NCBI GenBank assembly: GCA_963693285.1
Contig: OY848920.1
Location: 5,097,135 to 5,161,134 of the forward strand
DNA: 64,000 nucleotides
Direction: 5' to 3'
Source of the DNA: Xestospongia muta
Taxonomy: Eukaryota; Porifera; Demospongiae; Haplosclerida; Petrosiidae
The notes below the pieces were generated by a model, which was not told the DNA's origin, ran no database searches, and was given only the letters and a program-made list of their open reading frames with translations. Below, one piece after another: positions 25,218 through 35,774 of this stretch (its first letter is position 1; each line of letters starts with the position of its first letter). The position numbers and the translations under genes were made by a program.

Positions 25218-26560
25218 ATGAAATGTGGGGCAGTACTACAATGTTTACATAGTGGTTACAAAGTGTTACTACAATTGCCACTTGGAGTTATATACGGAGG
25301 AAATAAAAAAAAAGATACTTGCAATTCAATTTGGATTAGACAGTCTTCCAATTGTCATGACTGTCTAAAGAACACGCAGAGAAAGGCAATCTTAAAAGTT
25401 TTAGAGGGAAACTATTGTTTTATTCCTTTTCCAACTGGATATGGCAATTATTTTATTTTTTAGGTTCTTCCATTTGCTATTGAATATTATAGAAGATATG
25501 AGAACAGTCCACCAATATCTATTAATGAGTGTTCATCAATTAGTTATTTCACCATTGTTAGCTCTAACGGAAGAACAGTGCAAAGCATTAAATGAAAAAG
25601 GTGTTGCTGCTGCATATGAGGGAACTAACCCTTATATCTCTCTCGAAATCATTTGTAACTCCAACTTTAATATACTATATTTTAGTCTGGAATGTCTTCT
25701 TGGAGTAAAGAAGTGGTGAAATTTATTACTGAGTTCATTTGGTCAAAAGAAGTGTTTCTATTGCCCTTGATGAAGTTCATTGTTTATTAAAATGGTGAGA
25801 TTAATATAATATAACATTGGATACTAATTTGCGTATCCTTAGGAAAAAAGGTGAGCATAATATTTCAGGAGTGGTATGGTCATCTAAGACAACTCAGATC
25901 TCATATACCATCTTCTATTCCTTTGATCAAGATGTTGTATTCATTCAAGGAATATTGAATAGGCCAAACATTTTTCTGAAAGTGGCAAAAGTTTCTGCAA
26001 GCTTGGAATTGACTTTCTCATGGCTCTGCAAAGAATAAAAAAAATGTAAATTACTGGATTGTGTTATTGTGTATTGCTGAAATATTGATCACTGTACTGC
26101 TCTTTATATACTATTTTATTCATTTCTTGTTTCTTCAAGTTATTCTCCAGATAATGGTTCAAATAATTGCACATCTATTTGTTTATTTGCAATGTATCAT
26201 TCAAGAGTTGATGAAACTGACCAAAAGGCTATATTAGAATCTATGAGTGATCCCGGTAGTAGTTGCTGTGTTCTTTTTCGCTACAATAGCCTTTGGAATG
26301 GGAATTGAGATTTCAAATATTTATCTCGGTAGGACCGCTTGGCGCCTAGTGATATTGATGATTATCTCTAAGAGATTGGAAGAGCTGGAACCTGCTCATA
26401 CTCATTTGTACCTAAATGGTAGATTCATGTATCACTCACTCTCTAAAGAAATGAAGTTGTATTGTGACAATAATGAACAGTGTAGACGTGTGGCACTATT
26501 GAAACATTTCTGTGTTAACTTCATGAACTAAACCTGCATCAACTTAGACGTAGCCTTAAA
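25218..26560 (+). pseudogene. RecQ-like helicase pseudogene
   Basis: Read over several frames on the plus strand: LKNTQRKAILKVLEG then FIPFPTGYGN (motif I; the Walker A Lys-Ser is replaced by Asn-Tyr), VISPLLALTEEQ (motif Ia/Ib) near 25550, IALDEVHCLLKW (motif II, DExH variant) near 25760-25790, LNRPNIFL near 25960, then YHSRVDETDQKAIL, FFATIAFGMGIEI (motif V) near 26270 and SDIDDYL-stop-EIGRAG (motif VI) near 26350-26385. It ends with LYCDNNEQCRR, the start of the RecQ zinc-binding region. RecQ helicases unwind DNA 3' to 5'; related free-standing copies are amplified in sponge and cnidarian genomes. At least four frameshifts or stops and a ruined Walker A show it is dead. Confidence 0.75.
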
Positions 26561-27830
26561 GCAGACAATCAAATAAGTCAAAGCACATACACACATTCTC
26601 TTATTTACTGTTAGTTTCGTTCTGAATCATGACTGACAGAGAGAATATACCTACTAATTATCCAATAACTAATGATCTAGTAACTCGAGCTCACTTCTTA
26701 CAGTTAATAGATGTAATCATATCTTCAAAAAAGTCTATAAAGAGGAATCTTTGAAATTTAAACAAGTCATTAAAAGACCCTAGAGAAAAAGGCTACTAGA
26801 GTTTTCTAGAAAGAGAAATAAAACACATTTAATTTCAATGAAGATGATCATGTCAAAAGACTTTGTATACTGTACAAGCAGTGTTGGAAAAAGTAACAGC
26901 AGTGGACAGCAAAAGAGAAGAAGTTTTAGTTAAAGCTTGTTAGAGTCATTAGATGTGTATGACATGACTGAAGTCTATAATTGTGTTACTGACACTGGTA
27001 TTGTCTGTGATGGTTTAGAACAGTTAGACATTATGACTTGCACTGCCATGTGGTGTGAAGTGGACAATAGTCCAAATCCTATAACAGTTCCAGGTACAAT
27101 GACTGTTAAGGGAAGTTTGACACATGCCATTTTTTCTGGACAAACATAGTGAATGAAAGCCCCTAGTTCTGTTTTGAAATGGATAATATATGTCAGGTTT
27201 CAAGACTGGTAGGAGAGTTCATTTATATATATTTTTCTTGCTTCAATGTTTGTCCATTATTGTACATTTTAGTAAGATGGACAAAAAATATCAACATGGC
27301 GATCATGTTCTTGTAGTTGAATTAGGTTTATCCCCTTGTCTTTTGTTAATGTTAGTGAAATATAATGAAGTGACTTATTTGATTACTAGAATCTCATCTC
27401 AGATTATCCATGGCATAGTCAGCTGTAAGAATGAACAAATTAAGGAAAAGTATTGCAATTAGTTGCAATAGAGTTAGAGAGCTGGTTAAGTGAAGAATTA
27501 ATAGTTTTGGTGATGATCATTTTGTATTTATTCTTCACATATTCAGCTGAAGCTATAGCAGCCGCCAATGCAAGGTAGAAGGCAGTCAGAAGGTGGTCTC
27601 AATAAATCTAAAGTGTCACATAATGTACATATAGTTAGATTTGATCTTAAGCTTATTATAATTGTGTGTACACAACCAGCACAAAACCTCAGTATTATTA
27701 TTAGGGATGTGTGAGTATGTCAGTATGGTGTATGATTTGGGAGATGTATTCAGTTGAATGAAATGAATTAGACAGAAAACAAGCTCCCCATAGATATGCA
27801 TTTAACATGACATCACTTCCTGTGCAGTCA

Positions 27831-27885
<55 letters not shown>

Positions 27886-28119
27886 AGATTGTATGATAAA
27901 TTTCATTCTAGCTAGAGTGCAATAGACACATACACACATCCGTTATTTATAGTTACTTTATTTAGTATGCCCTCACAATCTCTGACTAGTTGTGATCCTT
28001 AACTTCTCTGTTCAGGTAATCTTTGATATTTGCTCTATGGGACTTTGATTTAGCTGATTCTGTAGTTATTTACATGATCTTGTTGTTGTATAATCATATT
28101 TGATCTAACTAATTCATAG
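26561..28119. other. ORF fragments of unknown nature plus (TA)n
   Basis: Plus-strand fragments at 26937-27149 (CDGLEQLDIMTC) and 27190-27462 directly follow the RecQ-like relic and may be part of the same decayed element, but I recognise no domain. A pure (TA)n tract fills 27832-27883. No other gene is seen. Confidence 0.35.
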
Positions 28120-29552
28120 TCATTTCAGTTGTATAAAATATATCATGAAATGTTTCAAGTAGTAATTATATATAAGTATATTCTTAGTGTCATCTATATG
28201 ACAAAAATGACACTTGTTGGAGCACATCTTGCAATAAAAATTCTCGTCGGGACTTTGAATGCCAGCCTTGTAATGAAAACTGCCAATAATGGCACGAATT
28301 CCAGCATGAATAGCTGCATGTATGGCAAAACATTTGTTAGGTAGGCCAGCATAATATACCTTCATCCAGTAAATTGAATCCACTAAAAGAATATAACCAG
28401 TATCTGTAGATAAAGTGATGGCATTACAATAACGTATATGTTTATTTGATGCTGGAGTATCTGGGAGATAAAACTTGGAATGCCTCAATAATGTAGAAGG
28501 CTTACAACTAATGCAAGGAAAACACCTCGAGGAAGTGGCTTCAGGTCCCAAGACAAAATTAGAGGGTCAACATCCTTAAAAAAGGAGCTTTCATTGATTC
28601 TGTGACATCAGCAGTTGGAAGAACAGTTGGGATAAAGTACTTCCTTTGTTCAGGAAGGAAGGCAAAGATAAACAAACTTGTCATCAACTTAAGAAAATCA
28701 TTTACTGTAAAATCAGAAGAGAGTCCTTGTGATAAATGTGAATTGGGTGATGTCAACAGGTTTTTGTCAAATGTTCCTTGTACTTTTAGTTTTTCATGAA
28801 CTCCTGGTTCATAGAGATAGATACACTCCTCTTCTAAGCAATCAATAGTGTCAGCAAAAGAGATACTGATCAAATCAGAGAGCCTCTTGAATATTGGTTG
28901 TGGATGAAGGAACACTATACGTTAGGTAAGATTTTAGAAAATACAGAAAGACAGTTAGATCATGGTAGTACATCAAGGCTGCTTCTATATCTTCAGGTCT
29001 CATTTGTAAGCTTTTACCAATCTCCAAACATTTAGATTTATTTATGATGCTAGATTTAGATGACTTGTGAAGAAAATCCAACTCTAACTGAAAAAAGAAC
29101 CATCTAATAGGAATTTGTGCCTCTATGTAATACTTGCATATTGTATTACGAATCCTAGCAGCCATTTTTAGCTCTATGTCACCTCTAGCAGTAGTGTTGA
29201 TAGGAAAAATTACTTCATTCCTAGCTGTACGATGCTTAATTATGACTTTCCCAAATTTCTCCAAAGTTGACCAAAGACGTATATTTTTTTCACTTAGAGA
29301 CTCATTAGTTTCAAGCATTTTATCCAAGAAAGTCCCTAATACTATGCAGTGCGGTTCTTGAACATGTTTAATATGGATGTTTGGTAACTCAGGAGAATTT
29401 ACTGATGATAGTGACCGAAGTGAAGCTTCAAGAAGTTGCATATTGGTAATTTGATTTTCAACTGGCTCACCAATTTGATTTCCATTAATGCTGAAGAATA
29501 ACTTAGCTTTGTCATCAAGCCTCTCAGTTAGTTTGTGTGATTTTCTTGCCAA
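28120..29552 (-). pseudogene. P-loop/COR-like (Roco-like) gene relic, copy 2, lacking the P-loop
   Basis: From 29552 down: KLTERLDDKAKLFFSINGNQ, then QEPHCIVLGTFLDKM, a region with IPIRWFFFQLELD, ALMYYHDLTVFLYF, a 2-nt frameshift near 28920, FLHPQPIFKRLSDLIS, LTSPNSHLSQG, FTVNDFLKLMTSLFIF, LSWDLKPLPRGVF near 28540, another shift near 28480, and YCNAITLSTDTGYILL and YCKMCSNKCHFC to about 28170. The long ORF of 225 codons is one of the longest uninterrupted reading frames in the window. COR-like features are ALxYYHDL followed by VFLHPQP. The P-loop and insert domain that precede this in the 63-kb and 6.7-kb copies are absent. The 23/29-kb repeat with a decayed DD directly abuts 29552 instead, consistent with a deletion. 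Probably a pseudogene. Confidence 0.6.
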
Positions 29553-29554
29553 TC

Positions 29555-30330
29555 TTACAACTACTCACATTTGATAAGGTAGTCATGAAAACTGTCAGCT
29601 TTAGTCTTTGTTCTGTTAACAAGAGGTCTTTTAATAACAGAGTTAGTGGATATTCAGGGGTAGATTACATTCCAGTCTACTGTCTTGCTATGATAATTAT
29701 AGCTTATGTATAAGCCATCCTAAACATGGTAGAAAGCATTAAGAGCTCAACCAAGTTCATAACATTTGTTGTCAAAATCAGTGAATAGTTGAGGTAATTA
29801 TGTTCATTAGGTGTTTTCTGTCAAATTCAAGGGATTACAATAACACTTACTCAGTACAATACATTATACACATGTAGTAATTTGACACACATCAAGTAAC
29901 CAAGCAAATACAAATAACAAAATCAGTGAAATAATTATGTCAACAAAACTGCCCTTTACTTTAGTGACATTTGTTAATAAAGTGTATAATACAGATGCCA
30001 ACATTGTCTAATGAGTTTAGTGCAGATTTATGGAAGTCTATTGATACAGTTCAACCCTTGGAAATGACCCAATGATACAGTTTGATCCTCAGGCATGACC
30101 GGGTGATACAGTTTTACCCTCAGTCATGGCCCATTGATACAGTTGGCATGGTACACTGCTTTAATACTGAATGTTTAAGACTTTAGGGAATAGGAATCAG
30201 TGTTAAAATTTGCTGATCTCAAAATGCTCCACTGGGCTTCTATAGATCCAAGCAATATAAAATATAGTCAAATGACAGTCTATGTTGAATATAGACTGAC
30301 CATTAATTTTATCATTAAGGTAACTGTAGA
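29555..30330. repeat. direct segmental duplication, copy 2, with DD remnant
   Basis: Pairs with 23460-24270. The minus-strand DD half-remnant is at about 29830-29700. The left edge of homology coincides within a few bases with the start of the COR-like relic, so the relic and this block were joined by one event. Confidence 0.65.
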
Positions 30331-30384
30331 GGATATAAAGTAGTTTAGTTAGCTAATTATTGACATTTGGGGTGCCCTAGTTGG

Positions 30385-30625
30385 TCATGTATTTTGTTAG
30401 CTTTTGCTATGTTACCAACAATACTTCCCTCAATAGCTGAGAATACTGTCTCTCAGGAAATAGGTGATGGCTGAGTAGTCAACCAGGTGTACTTGAGTGA
30501 GCTTAACTTTATTATTTCTCAACTTGTTTGTAAGAAACTTTTAAAGCCCAACCAATGTAATCAATCTAATCAATATCAGCTAATAGTTCGTGTAGATTGT
30601 GTTCATCAGGGGCAGTATTTAAATA
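30385..30625 (-). pseudogene. decayed death-domain exon
   Basis: On the minus strand: NLHELLADID-stop, YIGWALKVSYKQVEK, then across shifts WLTTQPSPIS-stop-ETVFSAIEG and NIAKANKIHDQL. The order matches the intact DD exons (ELLNLLAD; WKD..PS.V.WETVI.A.ES; IADxIxxYL). Several stops are present. It lies 0.55 kb upstream of another DD half-remnant, so two DDs once stood in tandem here. Confidence 0.6.
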
Positions 30626-30639
30626 TCTGGAGTACCTGT

Positions 30640-31095
30640 ATAATGAAAACAAATACATAAAAATACATTTGAAAATGTCAATACAAGAAAAAGGAAGCCA
30701 TTAAAATATTTATAATAACTAGAATAAAATTTTACAGACAGTTAACTTCATCAGATAAATCAGGTCATGATGTAATGAATAATACTGAGAGTTTGTAGGT
30801 TTGGATTTATTTATAGCAGGCTATAAAGATATGGTTAGTTCTAAAACAAATAAAGGTTTAGCTTTTTTTTATAGAGAGCTAGATATCAAGTAAGGGTTCA
30901 TTCTCCTTAAAACATTCAATATTCCATTATATGTGTATCTGTACAATAAATCAAAATGCACCATTTATAGGAAACCAAAGCTGCTGACAAGTTTAATAAC
31001 ATGAGCAGTACAGCTTTTACAACATACGAGTGTTTTCTTGTCTTGCTTTAACTGAAATATGTTCTGTAGTTCTATTGGAAGATATGATACAGTAG
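30640..31095. other. no gene; dispersed repeat copy at 30780-30900
   Basis: Contains the gagtttgtaggtttgg repeat shared with 1480-1620 and 42190-42310. No exon is recognised. Confidence 0.45.
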
Positions 31096-31109
31096 AAAAT
31101 TCGTTAAGA

Positions 31110-32200
31110 TTTCCTACATAAGACAAGTATGTTCAATTCAATGTTCTCATTTTGTTTACTCTATATTGTTTTGTCTTTTTCCACAATTACATTGCTGTTA
31201 TTACTTCTTATCAGAATGATTCTTTTACAATGAAATAACAAGTTAGTATGATATAATTTAGTATAAAATCTAAGTGTGTTGAATTAATATTTAGATTTTG
31301 TTTACAAAATTGTTTTTTCTATTTCTACATTTATATTGCTTTGATTACTTATCATTTGAATGTGTATTTTACAATATAATATTTGGTAAGTGTGGTTTTC
31401 AGTAGAATAATTTCTAAGTTTGTCAAATTCAATGTTATAATTTTGTTTACTTTATTAATTTTTTCTATTTCTACATTTACATTGCTGTGATTACTGGTCA
31501 TCTGAATGTGTCCTTTGCAATATAATAGTTAGTAAGTGTGATATATTGTAGTATAATTTCTAAGTTTGTTGAATTCAATATCATCATTTTGTTTAATCTA
31601 TTTTTTTCCATATTTACATTGCTGTGATTACTGGTCATCTGAATGTGTCATTTACAATATAATAGTTGGTAAGTGTAATATATTGTAGTATAATTTTTAA
31701 GTGTGTTGAATTTGATGCTGTTATTTTGTTTATTTCGTTGTTGACAAGTAATCACAGCAATATAAATGTAGAAATAGATAAAACAATAGTGTAAAGAAAA
31801 TGACAACAGTGAATTTAACAAACTTACAAATTATACTACAATATATTACACTTATTAACTATTATATTGCAAAAGACACATTAAGATGACAAGTAATCAC
31901 ACCAAGGTAAATGTGGAAACAAAAAAATTAAGAAAACAAAATGACAACATAAATTTCAATACACTTAGAAATTATACTACATAATATCACACTTACTAAC
32001 TATTATATTGTAAAGGACACACTCAGAAGAAATAGAAAAAAATAGTGTAAACAATATGACAGCATTGAATTCAACAAAGTTAGATATTAGACTGCAGTAT
32101 ATCACACTTACAAACTATTACATTATAAAAGACATTCAGGACAAGTAATCAAAACAATGTAAATGTAGAAATATTATGAACAAAATTACTGTTATGATCT
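31110..32200. repeat. head-to-head tandem repeat array (large imperfect palindrome)
   Basis: Direct units of about 130-147 bp start near 31178, 31318, 31465 and 31606 (core tacattgctgtgattactgg ... caatataatagttagtaagtg). From about 31742 the same unit appears reverse-complemented (gacaagtaatcacagcaata ...) in units near 31745, 31890 and 32030, and a last partial copy near 32140. The turn point is near 31735-31745. No coding capacity. The two arms could fold into a hairpin several hundred bases long. Confidence 0.85.
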
Positions 32201-33689
32201 TGTTAATTTCAGCATAAATTTTCACCAGTTGATTAGTATATTTTTATAACATATCTGTATGAAATATATGATGTACTATTGACAGATATTTGACTTTTCA
32301 GTAGTTATTGATTGTACAATTAAATAATATCCAGACTGTATAGTCTCATAGATTAAAATATTGCCAAAGATTTAAGTTTAGGATATGTAATATCAGTCTA
32401 ATACAAATAATGCAAAAAAGACAGTAGGGGCGGCAATTAGATCATTCTCACATAATAACACAGGCACAGAATCCAACAACATATCACTGCATTATTTAAA
32501 TGAATTAGTTTGGACAATAAGGTTTTTCAAAAATTACTATTTCTAATCTTCAAAATAATCATTACCAGACACCGAGCTACTTCTTGATATTGTAACAAAC
32601 ATTGTTATTAATACTTTTAATTTGGGAAAGCATTTTTGGAAAATATGAGCATATTTTCCATTAAATCATTTGTTAAGAAGTATTGATGACATACTTATTA
32701 TATCAAATGTTGATACACTTCAAGAGGTATCTTTAACTCACTTACAGCTCAATTTCTTCATGAAAAAAATGGAAACTACCTTTAGAGCAAATCTACAGAA
32801 ATAGAGTTCAATTCTGTCTTGTTTAGTCAGGACACATTGTCTCTATCATCAACTCTTTTAGTTTTCTTGTGATTGCAGTGTCCTACTGATGTTAGTACAA
32901 GAAAGAGTGAAAACATCCTTTTCTTTGTTCAAGGTTACAGTTCTGATTAGCTAATTAATGTAAAATTTGAGTCAATTACAAAAACACTGCTGAGCATTCC
33001 TTTGGATATAATTGCAAAGACCAATGCAAACCCAACACTAATCCCACCAATACAATATGAAGTCTTAGAAATGACCAAATGTTTTATTATAACAACTTAT
33101 ATGTTTACATCAGAACCATATCCTATAGCATTCATATGAAATTATTGACTTGATTATGTAATGAAAATTAATAACTTCTTTTTCTCAGAAGTACACTAAA
33201 TCATCAATATAGTGCATTCTTGCATGTTTAGTTTTAAATATTAACAGTAACTGTTGTAACTTCTTTTAGAACTTATGATGAAATTGGCTGATATCAATGT
33301 TAACAACACAGAAATAGCTTTTCTCATAAGTAAGTAATACAACATTAAAATCATACACTTTGGATCACTATTATTGCAGTATATATTTCTCTTATGTGAT
33401 CAGAAGCAAACAATTCCTTAAATCATTATGGCAGTTATTTGGTCTTGAGTTACATTTATGTCATCAGATGTTAGATGCTACTGGTACCAAAATAGAGGAG
33501 ATCCAACAAAATCTCCTCAAGATTGTCTTAATGCTTAGTTAAAAGAAGATGACTAGTACCAGAAAAGAGAGGAGCTAACACGACCACTTTTGGTCATGTT
33601 ATTTTCTCACTTTTGGTTTGACTGTCAACACATCTTCTATTATTAATAATATTAATTGTTTATTTAACTATGAACAAAACGTTTGTAGA
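32201..33689. other. no firm gene; repeat copy at 32380-32520
   Basis: The segment 32380-32520 (acaggcacagaatccaac) has a second copy near 43750-43870. A 60-bp phase 1-1 open segment at 33271-33330 has acceptor cttcttttag and donor gtaagt, and a plus-strand stretch at 33430-33540 (FGLELHLCHQML, IEEIQQN) vaguely recalls a DD core. Neither is strong enough to call. Confidence 0.3.
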
Positions 33690-35212
33690 CATTTTTAGAA
33701 ATTTCCAAAAATTTCTACAGCATCATAATGTGCACCATATGAAAGTAAAATCTCTCATACAGGAAGAACATGGTCAAATTGTTGAATCATACGACAACCT
33801 TTCTCACTTACATCATTTACAAGTTCACATGCTCCCCATTTTAGCTGAAGAATGAGAAATTGATGAAAACGTTTTGTTCATTTTGTAATCCATGTGGAGA
33901 CATAACAATTGTACTGTAGCTATTTAATAAATTCAGAGGCCAGCCTGTCTTCCCAATGTATCTAGGACACTTAGTCACCAACTCTCTTCCTAATTTTTCA
34001 ATATTAAAGTCTGTCTTCTCATCACTATATAGTGTATAGAGACTGTGTACTATAGTGTTTATATAGTGGTCAAATGATGAGCTGTGTGAATGCTTAGATT
34101 TGTGCAATTGTAGACATAGACTCACACACTCTATTAGATCGCTCCACAAAGTGATCAATGTACTAGTGCTGACATGCTTGGTTGAGGATTTGTTGAGACG
34201 ATGTACTAAATTTCGCATGTCATAAAAACAAATATTCACAGCTTTTTGAAGAAGATTCAATGCAGTCTTCACAGGTAAATTGGCCATCTGTAAGCTGTGA
34301 AGAAACATCTTAGAACCTCTAGACCATAGGAGAAGACATTTAACAAAGTTTTCATGATGATTCTCCTTGCAAAACACTTTGCCATAATGAAACAAATACA
34401 CTATTAGTGTACTATTACCATATCCAAGACATCGCTCCACAATTACCAGAGTTTGATAGAGAATTCTCTCAATCCTTTCATTATTAATGTAGTCAGCTAG
34501 TTTCCCTTCTTGATCTATATCCTCATCACTAAATGCACACTATCTATTGAACTCATTGATGTCCTGAATTTCTACAACATTGCCATATGCTAAAACAGGT
34601 GAAGAACAAGAAGGTAAATCAAGATCATCTTCGGCATCTAGTGCTTTTTAAAAAACCTTTGACATTGTTGAAAACCAAATGTATTTCCAAGATAAGATTC
34701 ATGAAAAAAACAAGAAGCTCTTAGACAATAAAAATCAACAAAACCAGCACTAGCATTCACAAGTAAAGTAACAATATCAACACAATCACATTCAATGGCT
34801 GCTATAATAGGTGTTTTATGACAGTAATCATTCTGTTCAATATCAGCTCCTTTCTCTAAGAGTAGTATCACAACATCAACTGAACCTTTTCTGATTGCAG
34901 CATGTAAAAGTGAGTTTTTATAATGGGCTTTAAGGTAGTAGGGTAGTATGTCCCTTGTAATAGAGGACTGAACATAGCAATAGTAATTGGGATAGTAAGC
35001 AACCAGCTGATTGATATCAATATGTTTAATGTAATTATCAAGGAAGTGTTTAATGACTCTAGTTATACCCTGATGACAAGCTTCATGTAATACCAATATG
35101 AAACCAGTATCAAAAGTATTATGACCAATAAATAGATGACTGTCACTTAAATGACTCTGGAGTATTTGTAGAAAGTCTTCTTTTGAAACAAGTGAACACC
35201 AGTGGTTTGTTT
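33690..35212 (-). pseudogene. FEM-1-like ankyrin protein, broken copy
   Basis: The exon begins after an acceptor (cttctaaag) at 35212, phase 1. Ankyrin repeats are read at 35100-34740 (LVLHEACHQGITRVIKHFL; NSLLHAAIRKGSVDVVILLL; TPIIAAIECDCVDIVTLLV). The FEM-1-specific middle follows: YINNERIERILYQ, VERCLGYGNSTLIVYLFHYG, then FVKCLLLWSRGSKMF. A later block, LGRELVTKCPRYIGKTGWPL, matches the C-terminal ankyrin start. FEM-1 proteins are substrate receptors of CUL2 ubiquitin ligases. Lesions: a frameshift in the A/T run near 34645, TAG at 34540-34542, a 1-nt loss near 33886 and a TGA where the 39-kb copy has CAA, near 33760. The upstream exon at 35627-35719 splices in phase, so this FEM-1 body may have been attached to the SETKD-type module. 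Confidence 0.7.
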
Positions 35213-35626
35213 CTTTAGAAGAAAGCCTCTATTCTGATAGATGATGTGAATAAAACAAAGAAGAGATTCGTGTAGACACAAAGTGTGATACAGTAGTCAG
35301 CATTGTCTCGGTGAGGAACTGAACTCAGCATATATGTACATGAGAGTCACCTGACAGTGTAGTAGTTGTGATAGATGATTTATCACTACTTACATCCTAA
35401 TAGAATTAAACAGTAAAAACAGTAAAATAATAACAATAAATAAGACCAATGTATTGTTGTGTTTTATTCTAGTGAACTGTTGATCTTTAGCAGCACTAAA
35501 CTTGGAATAGTTCTCTCCTACTATCATCATTCCTATAAATAGATCTGTGTAATAATAAGTATACATATACTAATAATGATAGTTTTATGACAACAACATA
35601 AATCAGCATAATATTACCGACAATAC

Positions 35627-35719
35627 CTTGTCTCAGTTGAGTTGATTGTTCCGTTGCTAGTTGAAACTTTTGTAGCTCAAGGTCTTTAGTTTCACTATGT
35701 AGCATCATTCCTGTTGCTC
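35627..35719 (-). CDS. 31-codon SETKD-type module exon
   Basis: Phase 1-1, 93 bp, acceptor gttattag, donor gtattg. It encodes GATGMMLHSETKDLELQKFQ and then LATEQSTQLRQ, and looks helical and polar. It is paralogous to the terminal exon at 10939-11003. It splices in frame to the FEM-1-like exon at 35212 (CAA G|AA). No known domain. Its recurrence next to unlike partners (FEM-1 here, the DD cluster at 11 kb) fits a shuffled linker. Confidence 0.5.
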
Positions 35720-35774
35720 CTAATAACATACAAAAATAAGAGGATAAAATATAATGTAGATAGTGGTACAACAA

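Noticed and set aside
28129..29361. Plus-strand ORFs opposite the COR-like relic
   Set aside because: The minus frames have clear homology to the copy at 4.7-6.1 kb; the plus frames do not.
31110..32200. CRISPR-like array
   Set aside because: Units are about 130-147 bp with no short identical repeats and unique spacers, half of them are inverted, and the genome is animal.
33271..33540. Possible plus-strand exon and DD-like core (FGLELHLCHQML)
   Set aside because: Splice sites at 33271-33330 look acceptable but there is no matching partner, and the DD resemblance is too weak.
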